41,262 bases of DNA from Rhodospirillales bacterium (GCA_009377525.1 WHTW01000061.1:1-41262); one strand, 5' to 3'; shown: positions 1-9,951, counted from the first letter of the stretch. The notes: generated by a model from the sequence alone, not told the origin. Numbers and translations are program-made.

Positions 1-1
1 C

Positions 2-36
2 TGGAGTGGCGCGCCCCCAGCGAAGAGGCCCTTCGC

Positions 37-40
<4 letters not shown>
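2..40 (+). CDS. Possible C-terminal end of the upstream ABC transporter gene (partial)
   Basis: Frame 2 is open from the window edge and stops at a TGA at 38-40, which overlaps the ATG of the next gene as ATGA. Peptide ABC transporters usually encode two ATPases in tandem, so this could be the last dozen residues of the DppD/OppD-type partner. Only 12 codons are visible and nothing in them is diagnostic. The call rests on the ATGA overlap and on family operon structure. The frame of the following gene is also open to the edge, so that gene could instead start further upstream. Confidence 0.3.
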
Positions 41-1014
<974 letters not shown>

Positions 1015-1026
1015 CATTGTCATCGT

Positions 1027-1081
1027 CTTCCGGACCGCGCGCTAGGTCGCGTCAGACGCGACCTAGCGCGCGGTCCGGAAG
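1027..1081. repeat. Perfect 26-bp inverted repeat after the ABC transporter gene
   Basis: Arms 1027-1052 and 1056-1081 are exact reverse complements around a 3-nt loop (CAG). The outer end CTTCCGGACCGC is shared with the palindromes at 3240-3307 and 11549-11581 and, with small changes, at 7051-7191, so this is a dispersed intergenic family. It sits 12 nt after the ABC ATPase stop and could act as a hairpin terminator, although no T-run follows. Confidence 0.9.
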
Positions 1082-1150
1082 AGCATGAGCGGGCGAGACG
1101 CCTGCGGTCCTCCTTGATATGAATATTCCGTTAACAAGGGCAGGAACGTC

Positions 1151-2767
1151 ATGGCGGATTGGGATTATGTGATCGTGGGCGGCGGCTCGGCGGGCTGCGT
1201 TCTGGCCAACCGGCTGACCGAGGATCCGAGCGTCAAGGTCCTGCTGCTGGAAGCAGGGCCGGCCGACAAGTCGATGTGGATCGACATTCCCGCGGGTTTC
1301 ACGAAGCTCTTGAACCACAAGACCTTCAACTGGAACTTCGAGATGGAGGCCGAGGAGGGGGTGGCCAACCGGCGCATCCCCTGTCCGCGCGGCCGTACCT
1401 TGGGCGGCTCGAGCTCGATCAACGGCATGCTCTATGTGCGCGGCCAGCCGCTCGACTACGACACCTGGGGTCAGCTCGGCAATCGCGGCTGGTCCTATTC
1501 GCAGATCCTGCCCTACTTCAAGAAGTCGGAGAATTTCGAGCGCGGCGGCGACGACAGCCGCGGCAAGGGCGGCCCGCTGAACGTCGCCGACATGTGCGAC
1601 ACCCATGAGCTGTGCGACGCCTTCATCGACGCCGCGGCGGCGAGCGGTTATCCGAAGAACAAGGACTACAACAACGGCGACCAGGAAGGCTTCGGCTACT
1701 ACCAGGTGACGATGAAGAACGGCAAACGCCAGTCGACGGCGCGCGCCTTCCTCGATCCCATCCGCAACCGGCCCAACCTCAAGATCGAGACCGATGCGCT
1801 GGTGCACAACGTGATCCTGGAGGGCAAGCGCGCCGTCGGCGTCGCCTACAGCGTGCGCGGCATGCCGCTCGAGGCGCGGGTCAACTGCGAAGTCATCGTG
1901 TCGTGCGGATCGGTGCAGTCGCCGGGCGTGCTCGAGCATTCCGGCATCGGCCAGCCCGAGCTGCTGCGCCGCCATGGCATCGAGGTGAAGCACGAGCTGA
2001 AGGGCGTCGGCGAGAACTACGGCGACCACTTCGCGCCGCGCATGAACTGGCGGGTGAAGCTGCCGATCACGCTGAACGAGCAGACGCGCGGGTTGAGCCT
2101 GGTGAGGGAGGTCCTGAAGTACTACACGACCGGGCGCGGTGCGCTGGCGCTGACCGCGGGCGTGGTCTACGGCTTCGTGCGTACGCGGCCCGGGCTCGAC
2201 TCGCCTGACATGCAGTTCCACATGGCCCATGCCAGCTACGACACCGCCCAGAAGCGGCTGCTGGAGAAGGAGCCCGGCATGACCGTGGTGATCGGCCAGT
2301 GCCGGCCCGATTCGCGCGGCTCGATCCACATCAAGTCGGCGGCGCCGGGCGTGGAACCCGCCATCCGGCCGAACTTCCTGTCGGCCCAGATCGACCGCGA
2401 CGCCACGGTCGCGGGCATGCAGATCGCCCGCATGATCGTCTCGCACCCGTCGATGGAAAAATACATCGCCTTCGAGAACAAGCCCGGCAAGGACGTGAAC
2501 ACCTACGACGAATGGCTCGATTACGCCCGCCAGAACGGCCAGACGACCTACCATGTCGTCGGCACCTGCAAGATGGGCAGCGATCCCATGGCCGTGGTCG
2601 ACGACCGGCTGCGTGTCCACGGCATCGCCGGGCTGCGGGTGATCGACGCCTCGATCATGCCGACCGTGCCCTCGGGAAATACCAACGCCCCCACGATCAT
2701 GGTGGCGGAGAAGGGGGCAGATATGATCAAAGAGGATGCGAAGGCGGGCCTCAAGGCTGCCGCTTAA
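1151..2767 (+). CDS. GMC-family FAD oxidoreductase (choline dehydrogenase/alcohol dehydrogenase-like)
   Basis: A flavoprotein expected to oxidise an alcohol substrate. The 538-residue length is normal for the family. The N-terminal FAD-binding fold is [13 protein letters not shown] (10-22), followed by an acidic strand end (LLLEAGP) and the GMC signature region around [13 protein letters not shown]. The catalytic pair near the C-terminus is His468 in [12 protein letters not shown] and Asn512 in PSGNTNAP. No signal peptide is visible. A small lipoprotein gene follows 15 nt later and is probably co-transcribed. The substrate is unknown; choline itself is not implied, since no betaine aldehyde dehydrogenase is nearby. 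Confidence 0.93.
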   Translation: MADWDYVIVGGGSAGCVLANRLTEDPSVKVLLLEAGPADKSMWIDIPAGFTKLLNHKTFNWNFEMEAEEGVANRRIPCPRGRTLGGSSSINGMLYVRGQPLDYDTWGQLGNRGWSYSQILPYFKKSENFERGGDDSRGKGGPLNVADMCDTHELCDAFIDAAAASGYPKNKDYNNGDQEGFGYYQVTMKNGKRQSTARAFLDPIRNRPNLKIETDALVHNVILEGKRAVGVAYSVRGMPLEARVNCEVIVSCGSVQSPGVLEHSGIGQPELLRRHGIEVKHELKGVGENYGDHFAPRMNWRVKLPITLNEQTRGLSLVREVLKYYTTGRGALALTAGVVYGFVRTRPGLDSPDMQFHMAHASYDTAQKRLLEKEPGMTVVIGQCRPDSRGSIHIKSAAPGVEPAIRPNFLSAQIDRDATVAGMQIARMIVSHPSMEKYIAFENKPGKDVNTYDEWLDYARQNGQTTYHVVGTCKMGSDPMAVVDDRLRVHGIAGLRVIDASIMPTVPSGNTNAPTIMVAEKGADMIKEDAKAGLKAAA

Positions 2768-2782
2768 ACCGGGGAGATCGCG

Positions 2783-3238
2783 GTGAAACCGTTGACGTCG
2801 CTTCTTGCTGTTGTGGGGCTGATCTTTGCCCTGTCGGCCTGCTCGAACACCGACCCGATGAACCCATTGGGTTACCAGCCGGAAAGCAAGGAGAACCTGC
2901 TGGCCGACTCGGGCTTCAAGAAGCTGTCGCTCAACACGCCGGCCAAGGTCGCGGCCTTCAAGAAGCTGCCGCCGCACCGCATCTCGCAGACCACCTTCAA
3001 GGGCAAGCAGGTCTGGGTCTATCCCGACCAGAACGTCTGTGGCTGCCTCTATATCGGCGGCCAGACGGCCTACAACACCTTCATCAAGAAGGGCCGGGCG
3101 CAGATGATCGATAGCCGCGTCAACCAGATGTACAATCAGGACGCCGGCGATCCCTACAACCCGACGGCGACCATGGCGACCCTCGACTGGGGCGATGCTT
3201 GGGACGCCTCCGATGCCTACGGCCTGTACATCAACTGA
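2783..3238 (+). CDS. Small putative lipoprotein of unknown function
   Basis: A 151-residue protein starting at GTG with a clear GGGGAGA ribosome binding site six bases upstream. The N-terminus is a lipoprotein signal: Lys2, a hydrophobic stretch of about 15 residues and a lipobox ending ALSAC with Cys20 as the likely lipidated residue. The mature part is hydrophilic, has a Cys-Gly-Cys in NVCGCLYIGG and is rich in Tyr, Asp and Asn toward the C-terminus. I do not recognise a family. It is probably exported and membrane-anchored. It follows the GMC oxidoreductase closely, so the two may be co-expressed, but no functional link can be read from the sequence. Confidence 0.8.
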   Translation: MKPLTSLLAVVGLIFALSACSNTDPMNPLGYQPESKENLLADSGFKKLSLNTPAKVAAFKKLPPHRISQTTFKGKQVWVYPDQNVCGCLYIGGQTAYNTFIKKGRAQMIDSRVNQMYNQDAGDPYNPTATMATLDWGDAWDASDAYGLYIN

Positions 3239-3239
3239 G

Positions 3240-3307
3240 TCTTCCGGACCGCCGGCTTCCAGCCGGCTCATGAATCCGAGCCGGCTGGAAGCCGGCGGTC
3301 CGGAAGA
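3240..3307. repeat. Perfect 30-bp inverted repeat between convergent genes
   Basis: Arms 3240-3269 and 3278-3307 are exact reverse complements around the 8-nt loop ATGAATCC. Each arm begins CTTCCGGACCGC and contains a smaller self-complementary piece (CCGGCTTCCAGCCGG), so it is two palindromic units head to head. It fills the whole gap between the lipoprotein stop at 3238 and the convergent reductase stop at 3311, an ideal place for a bidirectional terminator. Confidence 0.92.
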
Positions 3308-3310
3308 AGA

Positions 3311-4375
3311 CTAGCCGCCCAGCAACGCCGGTGCAGCCTTCACTTCCTGGCGCTCGACCTTCTTCACGATCTCCGTGAGCTTGGCGTGGGTCGGCGCCGG
3401 CACGCCGATGTAGGTGCCGCGATCGGCGATATAGCCGTTCATGAACTCGATCTCGGTGCGGCGGCCCTTGCGGATGTCCTGGGCCATCGACGGGCGTTGG
3501 ATGTCGGCGCGCGGGTTGGGGTTGGTGTTGGAGCCCGGCCGCATGATCGTCTCGATCTCGTCGAGGGCGGTCTTGTCGCCTTCCGACGCCTTAGCCAGCG
3601 TCTCGGGCTCCAGCTTGCCGATCTTCTCGATGTGGTAGCCCAGCGCCTGGCCGACGCGCACCGCCTCGCCGCCGAGCTTGATGGCGAAGCGGCGGATGGT
3701 GTCGTTGCGGTCGCAGTCCGAGCCTGTGAGGCCCGTCGCGGCCGACACGCCGTTCTTCATGCCGTTCTGGCAGAGCTTGGACCAGCGCTCGCCCCACAGG
3801 TTGGTGGTGGTCTTGGCGCTGTCGATGCGGCCCACCATGTCGCGCAACTCCTCGACGCGGCTGGTGATGCGGCCGTGGACCTCGCCGACGCGGAACACGG
3901 TGTGCTTGTCGCCACCCTTGGCCACGGTGCGGCGGATGCGGGCCGGCTCGAACATGTCGACCGAGATCAGCGAGGCCACCATGCCCACGGTCTTGCCCCA
4001 GCCGACGACGCCCGCGATGCGCTCCTCGTTGAGGCAGTTCTGCAGCGACACGACGAAGCCGTCCGGCGCCAGGTACTGCTTGATCAGCGCCGTCGCCCAT
4101 TCGGTGTCGTAGGACTTCATGGAGACGAAGGCGATGTCGATCGGCTTCTGGCGGGAAAGGTCCTGCATCTCGGTGAGATGCATGGTCTTGGCGTTCTTGA
4201 CCGTGACCTTCTCCTCCGGCGTGACGCCATCGAGCTCCAGCCCGCGGCTGCGGATGGCCTCGATGTTTTCCGGCCAGAAGTCGATCAGGGTCACGTCCTC
4301 GCCCGTGTGGGCGAGCCAGCCGCCGACATAACCGCCCAATGCACCGACGCCGACGACCGCGATCCGCTTGCCCAT
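3311..4375 (-). CDS. Ketopantoate reductase family (ApbA/PanE-like) dehydrogenase
   Basis: An NADPH-dependent 2-oxoacid reductase of 354 residues. The Rossmann motif GVGALGG (9-15) directly follows the start, and the C-terminal helical domain contains WSKLCQNGMKNG, the region holding the catalytic Lys in PanE. The start at 4375 is fixed by a strong GAGGAGG site five bases upstream; the open frame extends further but without support. The neighbours are degradative hydrolases rather than pantothenate genes, so the true substrate may be another 2-oxoacid; many PanE paralogues in catabolic clusters are of this kind. It lies 10 nt after the alpha/beta hydrolase, in the same operon. Confidence 0.88.
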   Translation of the reverse strand: MGKRIAVVGVGALGGYVGGWLAHTGEDVTLIDFWPENIEAIRSRGLELDGVTPEEKVTVKNAKTMHLTEMQDLSRQKPIDIAFVSMKSYDTEWATALIKQYLAPDGFVVSLQNCLNEERIAGVVGWGKTVGMVASLISVDMFEPARIRRTVAKGGDKHTVFRVGEVHGRITSRVEELRDMVGRIDSAKTTTNLWGERWSKLCQNGMKNGVSAATGLTGSDCDRNDTIRRFAIKLGGEAVRVGQALGYHIEKIGKLEPETLAKASEGDKTALDEIETIMRPGSNTNPNPRADIQRPSMAQDIRKGRRTEIEFMNGYIADRGTYIGVPAPTHAKLTEIVKKVERQEVKAAPALLGG

Positions 4376-4385
4376 GATGTCCTCC

Positions 4386-5150
4386 TCAAGCTGCCGGCAG
4401 CCGGGCGAGGAACGCCTCGACGGCCTGATTGAAAAGCGCGGGCTGATGCAGGTTGGCCGCATGGCCCGCGTCGGCGACCACCACCTTGATCGCCTGCTTG
4501 ATCTTGGCCGCCATGTAGCCGGTGGCGGCAAGGAAGTTGGTGTCGTTGGCGCCGACCAGCACCAGCGTCGGCACGGAAACCTTGTCGAGCGACTGGATTA
4601 CCCGGTCGTTTTCCTGGGCCAGCATGCCGCGCGCGGCGCGCGCCAGGCCGGAGGCGTCGCGATGGCGCGTGAGCTTGACCTCGTCGCTGGAATTGAGCAC
4701 CGCCAGCCCGTTGGCCTCGAGGTTGGCGGCGCGCTGGTGCGCCGTCTCGTTCCACTTGGCGCGTGCCTCGTCCTTCTTGAAGCCCGGACCGGTGTCGAAC
4801 AGCATCAGTGCGCGCACCCGCTCGGGATGGCTGGCGGCGAAGGCGAGCGACATGTAGCCGCCCAGCGACAGCCCGGCGACGATCGCCGTTTTGACGCCGA
4901 CCTGGTCGAGCAGGGCCTTCATGTCGCCCACGGTCAGCGCCTCGGAATAGAGGCTCTGGTCGGCAGGATAGTCCGATTCGCCGTGCCCGCGCATGTCCCA
5001 GACGATCACCTGGTAGCGGTCCTTGAGCGCCGTGATCTGGCCGTCCCACATGCGCGCCGTGGAGCTGTAGCCATGGCTCAGCAACAGCGTCGGTCCGCTG
5101 CCGTGGACCTCGTAGTGGATCTTCACCCCGTCGCGGTCGAGCTTGGCCAT
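4386..5150 (-). CDS. Alpha/beta-fold hydrolase
   Basis: A 254-residue serine hydrolase. The oxyanion region is SHGYSS (25-30), the nucleophile elbow GLSLGG has Ser95, and the likely acid Asp203 (GANDTNF) and His230 (ADAGHAANLHQP) complete the triad. Length and fold resemble 3-oxoadipate enol-lactonase and C-C or ester hydrolases. The start at 5150 has an AGGAGAAG site. It lies between two co-directional genes with gaps of 10 and 11 nt, so it belongs to the 3311-7045 operon. The substrate is not predictable from sequence alone. Confidence 0.88.
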   Translation of the reverse strand: MAKLDRDGVKIHYEVHGSGPTLLLSHGYSSTARMWDGQITALKDRYQVIVWDMRGHGESDYPADQSLYSEALTVGDMKALLDQVGVKTAIVAGLSLGGYMSLAFAASHPERVRALMLFDTGPGFKKDEARAKWNETAHQRAANLEANGLAVLNSSDEVKLTRHRDASGLARAARGMLAQENDRVIQSLDKVSVPTLVLVGANDTNFLAATGYMAAKIKQAIKVVVADAGHAANLHQPALFNQAVEAFLARLPAA

Positions 5151-5161
5151 GTCTTCTCCTC

Positions 5162-7045
5162 CTACGGCGCGACGGGCGGTTTGCGGCGTGCCCGCTCGAG
5201 ATACCGTTCGGCGTCCTCGGCCAGCAGCAAACGGTCCGCGGCAAGGGCTGCGACCGCGGCCTGCACCTTGGCGACATAGTCCGCGCCGCCGGCATAGCGT
5301 TCGGCAATCGAGGGTCGTGGATCGCCGGACGCCTGGCGCGCCGCCTTGTCGGCCGAAAAGGGCAGGCAGCTTCCGTCGCGATCGGCCAGCTCGCCCGCAG
5401 GGTACGGCGGCTTGTACTCGTTCCAGCCCGAATAGGTCGCCAGCGGCACGGCGATATCGGGCAGGCGGATACCCGCCGCCTCGTTGCCGTCGGCGTCGAC
5501 CTTGCAGACCAGCGTGCGATACGCCTTCTTGGGCGGCACGGGGCTCGCCCAGTCGACGGGCGGCGTGACCCGGTTGGTGACCTTCACCACGGCAGCGCCC
5601 GGCACGGCGGGGAAGCCCGTCTTGTCGGGCTCGACCAGGGTGCCTGAGGCCAGCGTCGGCACGCGGCTGGGCGGCGGTTCCTTGCCCGACACGACCCATT
5701 CGTCGAGCGCCACCAGCAACGCACGCACGGCCGGCATGGGATTGTGCGGATTGCGCGGGTTGATGTTCGGTCCGGGATCGGTGGTGGCGCCGGCGCGGCC
5801 GCCATGCTGGGTTCCGGCGATCATGTAGACGCGGCTGTTCCCGGGCAGCGTCAGGTCTTCCTTGCCGAGCGGATCGGTGTGCAGCAGGGAAGCGCCCTTT
5901 TGCCAGTACTCGGTCGACGTGTTGGTCTCGATCAGCTTGGGATCACTGCCGTCGCCTCGGAACAGCGAGCCCTCCTCGCCGGTCAGCGGATCGCTGAGAG
6001 CTGCCGTCGAGAACGGGAAGGCGTTCTCCGGAAACCCGTGATCCTCGTGTTGCGTACCGGTGCGCGCCGGCTGGCCGAACGGCGTATCGAAGAAGATGCG
6101 CCCGATGCCGGCGATGTGGGCGTGGATACCGTCGAAGACCTTGCGACCCTGCTCGTCGCGATTGAAGCCGCCTGAGATGTGGTGGCGCAGGTAACGCCCC
6201 GCCTGGGAGAAGCCGATGGCCAACGCATGGCTGATCTTGCCGCCGGTGGCGGCGGTTGCCGCCGGATCGTGGCGCAGCCAGCTCACGACATCGCGGGTCG
6301 CCGCGAAGCCCAGGCCCTGCACCTTGGGATTCATCGCCTCGTAGTGGAACTCGTAGAGCCAGCCCGGCCTGGGCTTGGCGCCGTCGTTGAGCTTGATCGA
6401 ACGGGCATCGACGAAGGACCACTGACTGCGCGGCAATTCGCGGCGCTCGTCGTCGGCGCGCTCGCGCACCGACAGCCGCGCCCACACCTGATCCGTCGAA
6501 ACCGCCTCGTGGGACAGCTTGAAGATGTCCAGGTTGCCCACGCGCGTGCCGGAGACGAACTCCTCGCGCACCATCTCGATGATGGGCTTGCCGTTGAGGG
6601 TCGCGACCGGTGCAGTCAGCCCCAGACCCATGTTGGCGCGCGGCGCATCGGGGTCCCAGCCCGACCACACGATGGTGTAGCCCCGGCGCAGGGGAAAGCC
6701 GTTGCCGACATCGGCCATGGTCTTTGGATCGTTCACGCCCTGCGGGCCGTCGGCGATGTTGCTGAACAGCATCTTGCGGCCGCGATTGTTCACTTCGTAG
6801 AGGATGCGGCCGTCGCCCTTGGCGGGGTCCTTGGGCCGCAGGATGAAGATGTCGGTGGTGTATTCGACCCTGCCGCTGGCGTTGAGAGGCGCCCTGTCGA
6901 TCAGGGCGATGCCCTTGTTGCCGGGATGCTGGGGGTCGACCTCGCCCCTGGCCTTGGCGATCACGCGCTCATAGGCGCCGACCGCGCCGAACGGCGCGCC
7001 GTCGGCGAGGGGTTCTACCTTTTCAATGTCGAATGAAACCAGCAT
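5162..7045 (-). CDS. Large alpha/beta hydrolase domain protein (Abhydrolase_10 type)
   Basis: A 627-residue protein resembling the long alpha/beta hydrolase-domain family (Abhydrolase_10), which is poorly characterised. An N-terminal beta-rich part (1-240) precedes the hydrolase core with the nucleophile elbow IGFSQAGR (Ser280). A later segment, MIAGTQHGGR, holds a candidate catalytic His. No secretion signal is evident at this start. It begins the three-gene operon 7045-3311, and a nested palindrome lies just upstream. The neighbouring VOC protein and acyl-CoA dehydrogenase-like enzyme point to a degradative pathway, but the substrate is unknown. Confidence 0.82.
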   Translation of the reverse strand: MLVSFDIEKVEPLADGAPFGAVGAYERVIAKARGEVDPQHPGNKGIALIDRAPLNASGRVEYTTDIFILRPKDPAKGDGRILYEVNNRGRKMLFSNIADGPQGVNDPKTMADVGNGFPLRRGYTIVWSGWDPDAPRANMGLGLTAPVATLNGKPIIEMVREEFVSGTRVGNLDIFKLSHEAVSTDQVWARLSVRERADDERRELPRSQWSFVDARSIKLNDGAKPRPGWLYEFHYEAMNPKVQGLGFAATRDVVSWLRHDPAATAATGGKISHALAIGFSQAGRYLRHHISGGFNRDEQGRKVFDGIHAHIAGIGRIFFDTPFGQPARTGTQHEDHGFPENAFPFSTAALSDPLTGEEGSLFRGDGSDPKLIETNTSTEYWQKGASLLHTDPLGKEDLTLPGNSRVYMIAGTQHGGRAGATTDPGPNINPRNPHNPMPAVRALLVALDEWVVSGKEPPPSRVPTLASGTLVEPDKTGFPAVPGAAVVKVTNRVTPPVDWASPVPPKKAYRTLVCKVDADGNEAAGIRLPDIAVPLATYSGWNEYKPPYPAGELADRDGSCLPFSADKAARQASGDPRPSIAERYAGGADYVAKVQAAVAALAADRLLLAEDAERYLERARRKPPVAP

Positions 7046-7050
7046 TCAGA

Positions 7051-7191
7051 CCTCTTCCGGGACCGCGGGCCTCCAGGCCCGTTCATGATCTTCGGAGCGC
7101 GGACCTCCAGGTCCGCTCATGCTCATGATGCGGGCCTGGAGGTCCGCGCTCCACATGAAGCGGGCCTGGAGGCCCGCAGTCCGGCAAGAGG
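7051..7191. repeat. Nested four-unit palindrome (GGCCTCCAGGCC family)
   Basis: The outer arms begin CCTCTTCCGG at 7051 and end near 7191, with small mismatches. The inner arms run from about 7094 to 7152. Every unit contains a GCGGRCCTCCAGGYCCGC core followed by TCATG or preceded by CATGA, so four units lie in alternating orientation. The outer end matches the CTTCCGGACCGC ends of the palindromes at 1027, 3240 and 11549. It occupies the 164-nt gap between two co-directional leftward genes and could fold into a cruciform or attenuate transcription. Confidence 0.88.
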
Positions 7192-7209
7192 CCGAACGAC
7201 CAGCCATCC

Positions 7210-7623
7210 TCACGCCTTGGCCTCTTCCGGCGGGAAGTTCAACTCGACGCCGACGCCATCGGGATCGTAGAGGAAGATCTGCGCGGCGCCGGTGCGCGGC
7301 ACGACCTGCTCGCGGAACTTCACCTTCTTCGATTCGAGGCGCTTGCGCACGCCCGGCAGGTCGGTGGCGGCGAAGGCGATATGGTCGAAGCGGCCGGTAT
7401 CCTCGAACCTCTTCTCGGTGCCGCGCACGACGATGCCCTCGCGTGGCTTGCGCGGCCCCAGCAGATGCACGGTCGGCACGCCGCCGGAATAGAGCCAGTA
7501 GCCCGGGAAGCCGAGCGGCGGGCGATCGCCGTTCTCCAGCCCCAGCACGTCGCAATAGAAGTCCTTGGTGGCCTCCAGATTGGAGGGCTCGATGGTGTAA
7601 TGCTGCAGGACGCCAAGCGGCAT
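7210..7623 (-). CDS. VOC superfamily (glyoxalase/dioxygenase-like) protein
   Basis: A single-module 137-residue VOC protein with paired beta-alpha-beta-beta-beta motifs. Candidate metal ligands are His8 (QHYT), His53 (TVHLLGP), His81 (FDHIAF) and Glu127 (GVGVELNF), the usual pattern for a divalent-metal VOC enzyme. It ends 19 nt downstream of the acyl-CoA dehydrogenase-like gene and is probably co-transcribed with it. The reaction could be isomerisation, epimerisation or ring-cleaving dioxygenation; the sequence does not decide. Confidence 0.87.
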   Translation of the reverse strand: MPLGVLQHYTIEPSNLEATKDFYCDVLGLENGDRPPLGFPGYWLYSGGVPTVHLLGPRKPREGIVVRGTEKRFEDTGRFDHIAFAATDLPGVRKRLESKKVKFREQVVPRTGAAQIFLYDPDGVGVELNFPPEEAKA

Positions 7624-7642
7624 GGTCCGTCTCCGGTGATGA

Positions 7643-8878
7643 TCAGACGAAGGTGAGGTCGGCGTCGGCGCCCAGCATCCAGGCGCCGACGGTCTCGAAA
7701 TGCGACAGCCGCCCCTGCAGCTGCTGGGTCACGGTGTGGATGTCGCGGAAGCGGCGCTCCAGCGGATGGTTCTCGAAGATCGCCGTGGCGCCGGCGGCGT
7801 TGTAGGCGAAGTCGACCGCCTCGCGCGAGCGATGGATGGCGTTGGTCGAGGCCATCCGGATGGTGATGCGCTGATCGACCGAGAGCTTGTCGCCGGCCGA
7901 GACTTTCCAGATCTCCGCCACGGACTGCAGCAGGAAGGCGCGCGCCGAGCGGATGCCGACCTCGACCTGGGCGAGGTTGGTCTGCACCACCGCGTTGTCG
8001 CGGATCGGGCTCACCTTGCCGCGCGGGATCTTGTTCCTGGCGACGTCGACGAAATTGTCGAGGCAGGCCCGTGCGATGCCCAGCGCCACGCCGGAGAAGC
8101 CCAGCTCGTAGCAGGTCATCGCCGACATGCGGTAGAGCGGACCAGCCTCGCGGCATTCCTTCTGGAAGTCGCGGGTCATGGAATGATCGCCGCGCACGAA
8201 GTGATCGGTCAGCGCGAACTGGTCGCTCGCCGTGCCGCGCAGGCCGACGACGTTCCAGATGTCGGTCCACTCGACCTCGTTCGCCGGCACCAGCATGGTG
8301 CGCTCGACCTGCCGGCCGTTGGCGTCCAGTCGCGGCGAGCCGTCGGCCTGCCAGATCGGGCAATGGGCGCCGAGCCAGGTAGCGTGCCGGCCGCCCGAGG
8401 CGAAGGCCCAAACGCCGGTGACACGATAGCCGCCCTCGCATTCGACGCCCCTGACCCTTGGACCCGGGCCCCAGGCCAGCACGGCGCGCGGATCGTTGCC
8501 GAAGATCTCCTGCGCCACCGGCACGGCAAGATAGGCGGCCGACATCGAGCAGCCGCCGGCCTGACTCAGGCACCAGGCGGTCGAGGCGTCGGCCTTGGCG
8601 ATGGCTTCGATGACGTGGAAGAAGGTGACGGGATCGGTCTCGATGCCACTGGCCGAGCGCGGCATCAGGAGGCGGAACAGCTGCGCCTCGTGCAGCTTGT
8701 CCAAAAGGGCCGGTGGCAGGCGGCGCTGGGCCTCGATCTCGTCGGAGGCCGCCTCGACGATCGGCCGCAACGCCTCGGCGCGGGCGACGATGGCGGGGTC
8801 GCCTGCGAGGTCGGCGGAAGACGGGATGAGCGTTTCCAAATGTTTCCTCTTCGGGGATTGGCCGAAATAGTAGACCAT
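7643..8878 (-). CDS. Acyl-CoA dehydrogenase-like flavin monooxygenase (HpaH/DszC-like)
   Basis: A flavoprotein of the acyl-CoA dehydrogenase fold (about 400 residues) with the type-2 C-terminal helical domain seen in flavin-dependent monooxygenases such as HpaH-like hydroxylases. Features: helical N-domain with IEAQRRLPPALLDKL, central STAWCLSQAG and WGPGPRVRG, and a C-domain with FAYNAAGATAIFENHPLERRF-like sequence (positions about 340-360). The first in-frame ATG (8878) has no good ribosome binding site. A TTG at 8839 follows AGAGGAAACAT with good spacing and begins nearer the family N-terminus, so it may be the true start. It lies upstream of the VOC gene in the same operon. Confidence 0.85.
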   Translation of the reverse strand: MVYYFGQSPKRKHLETLIPSSADLAGDPAIVARAEALRPIVEAASDEIEAQRRLPPALLDKLHEAQLFRLLMPRSASGIETDPVTFFHVIEAIAKADASTAWCLSQAGGCSMSAAYLAVPVAQEIFGNDPRAVLAWGPGPRVRGVECEGGYRVTGVWAFASGGRHATWLGAHCPIWQADGSPRLDANGRQVERTMLVPANEVEWTDIWNVVGLRGTASDQFALTDHFVRGDHSMTRDFQKECREAGPLYRMSAMTCYELGFSGVALGIARACLDNFVDVARNKIPRGKVSPIRDNAVVQTNLAQVEVGIRSARAFLLQSVAEIWKVSAGDKLSVDQRITIRMASTNAIHRSREAVDFAYNAAGATAIFENHPLERRFRDIHTVTQQLQGRLSHFETVGAWMLGADADLTFV

Positions 8879-8961
8879 CCCGGCGGCCCGGAACCAGCCG
8901 TCGCGAGCGGCGGCGAAGCTCCGGTTTGCCCGTCGAAACGCTGCGAAAAAGGGGAGATCAG

Positions 8962-9822
8962 ATGAACTGGACCGACCGCCGCCGGCGCTTCCGCGCGATC
9001 CTCGCCGGTGACCGCTGCGTGCATCCCGGCTCGGTGTTCGATCCCATCTCCGCCCGCATCGCCGAGGATCTCGGCTTCGAGGTCGGCATGTTCGCGGGCT
9101 CGACGGCCTCGTTGACGGTGTTGGGCGCCCCCGACCTGATCGTGCTCACCTTGAGTGAATTTGCGGGCCAGGCTTATCGCATCAACCGCGCCGGCAACCT
9201 GCCGCTGATGGTCGACGCCGACCATGGCTATGGCAATGCGCTCAACGCCAAGCGCACGGTCGAGGAGCTGGAAACGGCGGGCGTCGGCGGCCTCAGCCTC
9301 GAGGACACCGAGTTGCCGACGCCGTTCGGCACGGCCAAGCCGCGGCTGACGTCGATCGCGGCGGGCGTCGGCAAGATGAAGGCCGCACTGGCCGGCCGTC
9401 AGGACCCGCTGCTGTGCATTGCCGGCCGGACCAGCGCGGTGCAGATCAGCGGCCTCGACGATGCCATCACCCGCGGCAAGGCCTATGAGGAAGCGGGCGT
9501 CGATGCGCTGTTCTTCGTCGGCGTGCGCACACGCGCCGAGCTCGACGCGATCTCTGCCGCAACCACGCTGCCGCTGATCCTGGGCGGCGTGTCGGGCGGT
9601 CTCACCGACCTTGCCTATCTCAGCGCCCGTCGCGTGCGCATCGCCCTGCAGGGCCACCAACCCTTCGCCGCCGCGGTCAAGGCCATCCACGACACGCTGC
9701 GCGCGCTGCGCGACGGCACGCCGCCCGGCAAGCTTTCAGGCATCGCCGACGCCGAGCTGATGAAGCGCGTGACGCGCGATGCGGATTACACGAAGTGGGC
9801 GAAGGATTTTCTCGGCGGCTGA
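8962..9822 (+). CDS. Isocitrate lyase/PEP mutase superfamily protein, oxaloacetate decarboxylase-like
   Basis: A 286-residue TIM-barrel enzyme of the PEP mutase/isocitrate lyase superfamily. It closely follows the PA4872-type oxaloacetate decarboxylase pattern: MFAGSTAS (43-50), the metal-binding DADHGYGN (85-92) and SLEDTELP (112-119). It lacks the KKCGH-type cysteine motif of isocitrate lyase. The start at 8962 is set by a GGGGAG site. It is divergent from the acyl-CoA dehydrogenase-like gene, with about 80 nt between them for both promoters. 2-Oxo-acid decarboxylation or C-C lysis is expected; the exact substrate is inferred only. Confidence 0.86.
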   Translation: MNWTDRRRRFRAILAGDRCVHPGSVFDPISARIAEDLGFEVGMFAGSTASLTVLGAPDLIVLTLSEFAGQAYRINRAGNLPLMVDADHGYGNALNAKRTVEELETAGVGGLSLEDTELPTPFGTAKPRLTSIAAGVGKMKAALAGRQDPLLCIAGRTSAVQISGLDDAITRGKAYEEAGVDALFFVGVRTRAELDAISAATTLPLILGGVSGGLTDLAYLSARRVRIALQGHQPFAAAVKAIHDTLRALRDGTPPGKLSGIADAELMKRVTRDADYTKWAKDFLGG

Positions 9823-9826
9823 TATT

Positions 9827-9943
9827 CCTCCCCAAGCGACGCTTGGGGAGGTGGCCCGAAGGGCCGGAGGGGTCATGAGCGACAGCGCACTGTTGCTCAT
9901 GACCCCTCCGGCCTGCGGCCACCTCCCCACTTCGTGGGGAGGT
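9827..9943. repeat. Composite alphaproteobacterial-type palindrome
   Basis: Three nested hairpins: a 12-bp stem with a single-base loop (9827-9851), a central 17-bp stem (9864-9880 with 9895-9911) whose arms contain GGAGGGGTCATGAGC, and a terminal 10-bp stem (9921-9943). The order hairpin, arm, loop, arm, hairpin makes the whole element symmetric. It fills the gap between two convergent genes and can terminate both. The CCTCCCC/GGGGAGG ends differ from the CTTCCGG family elsewhere in the window, so this is a second repeat family. Confidence 0.9.
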
Positions 9944-9951
9944 AAGACTTG

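Noticed and set aside
1052..3271. A 739-codon open frame antisense to the GMC oxidoreductase
   Set aside because: Same reason: an antisense shadow of a clear gene, crossing two palindromes and a lipoprotein gene.
7046..7209. Extension of the VOC protein's neighbour frames through the nested palindrome, giving peptides such as ERAWRPAVPEEV
   Set aside because: The sequence is repeat-encoded, with no ribosome binding site or domain.
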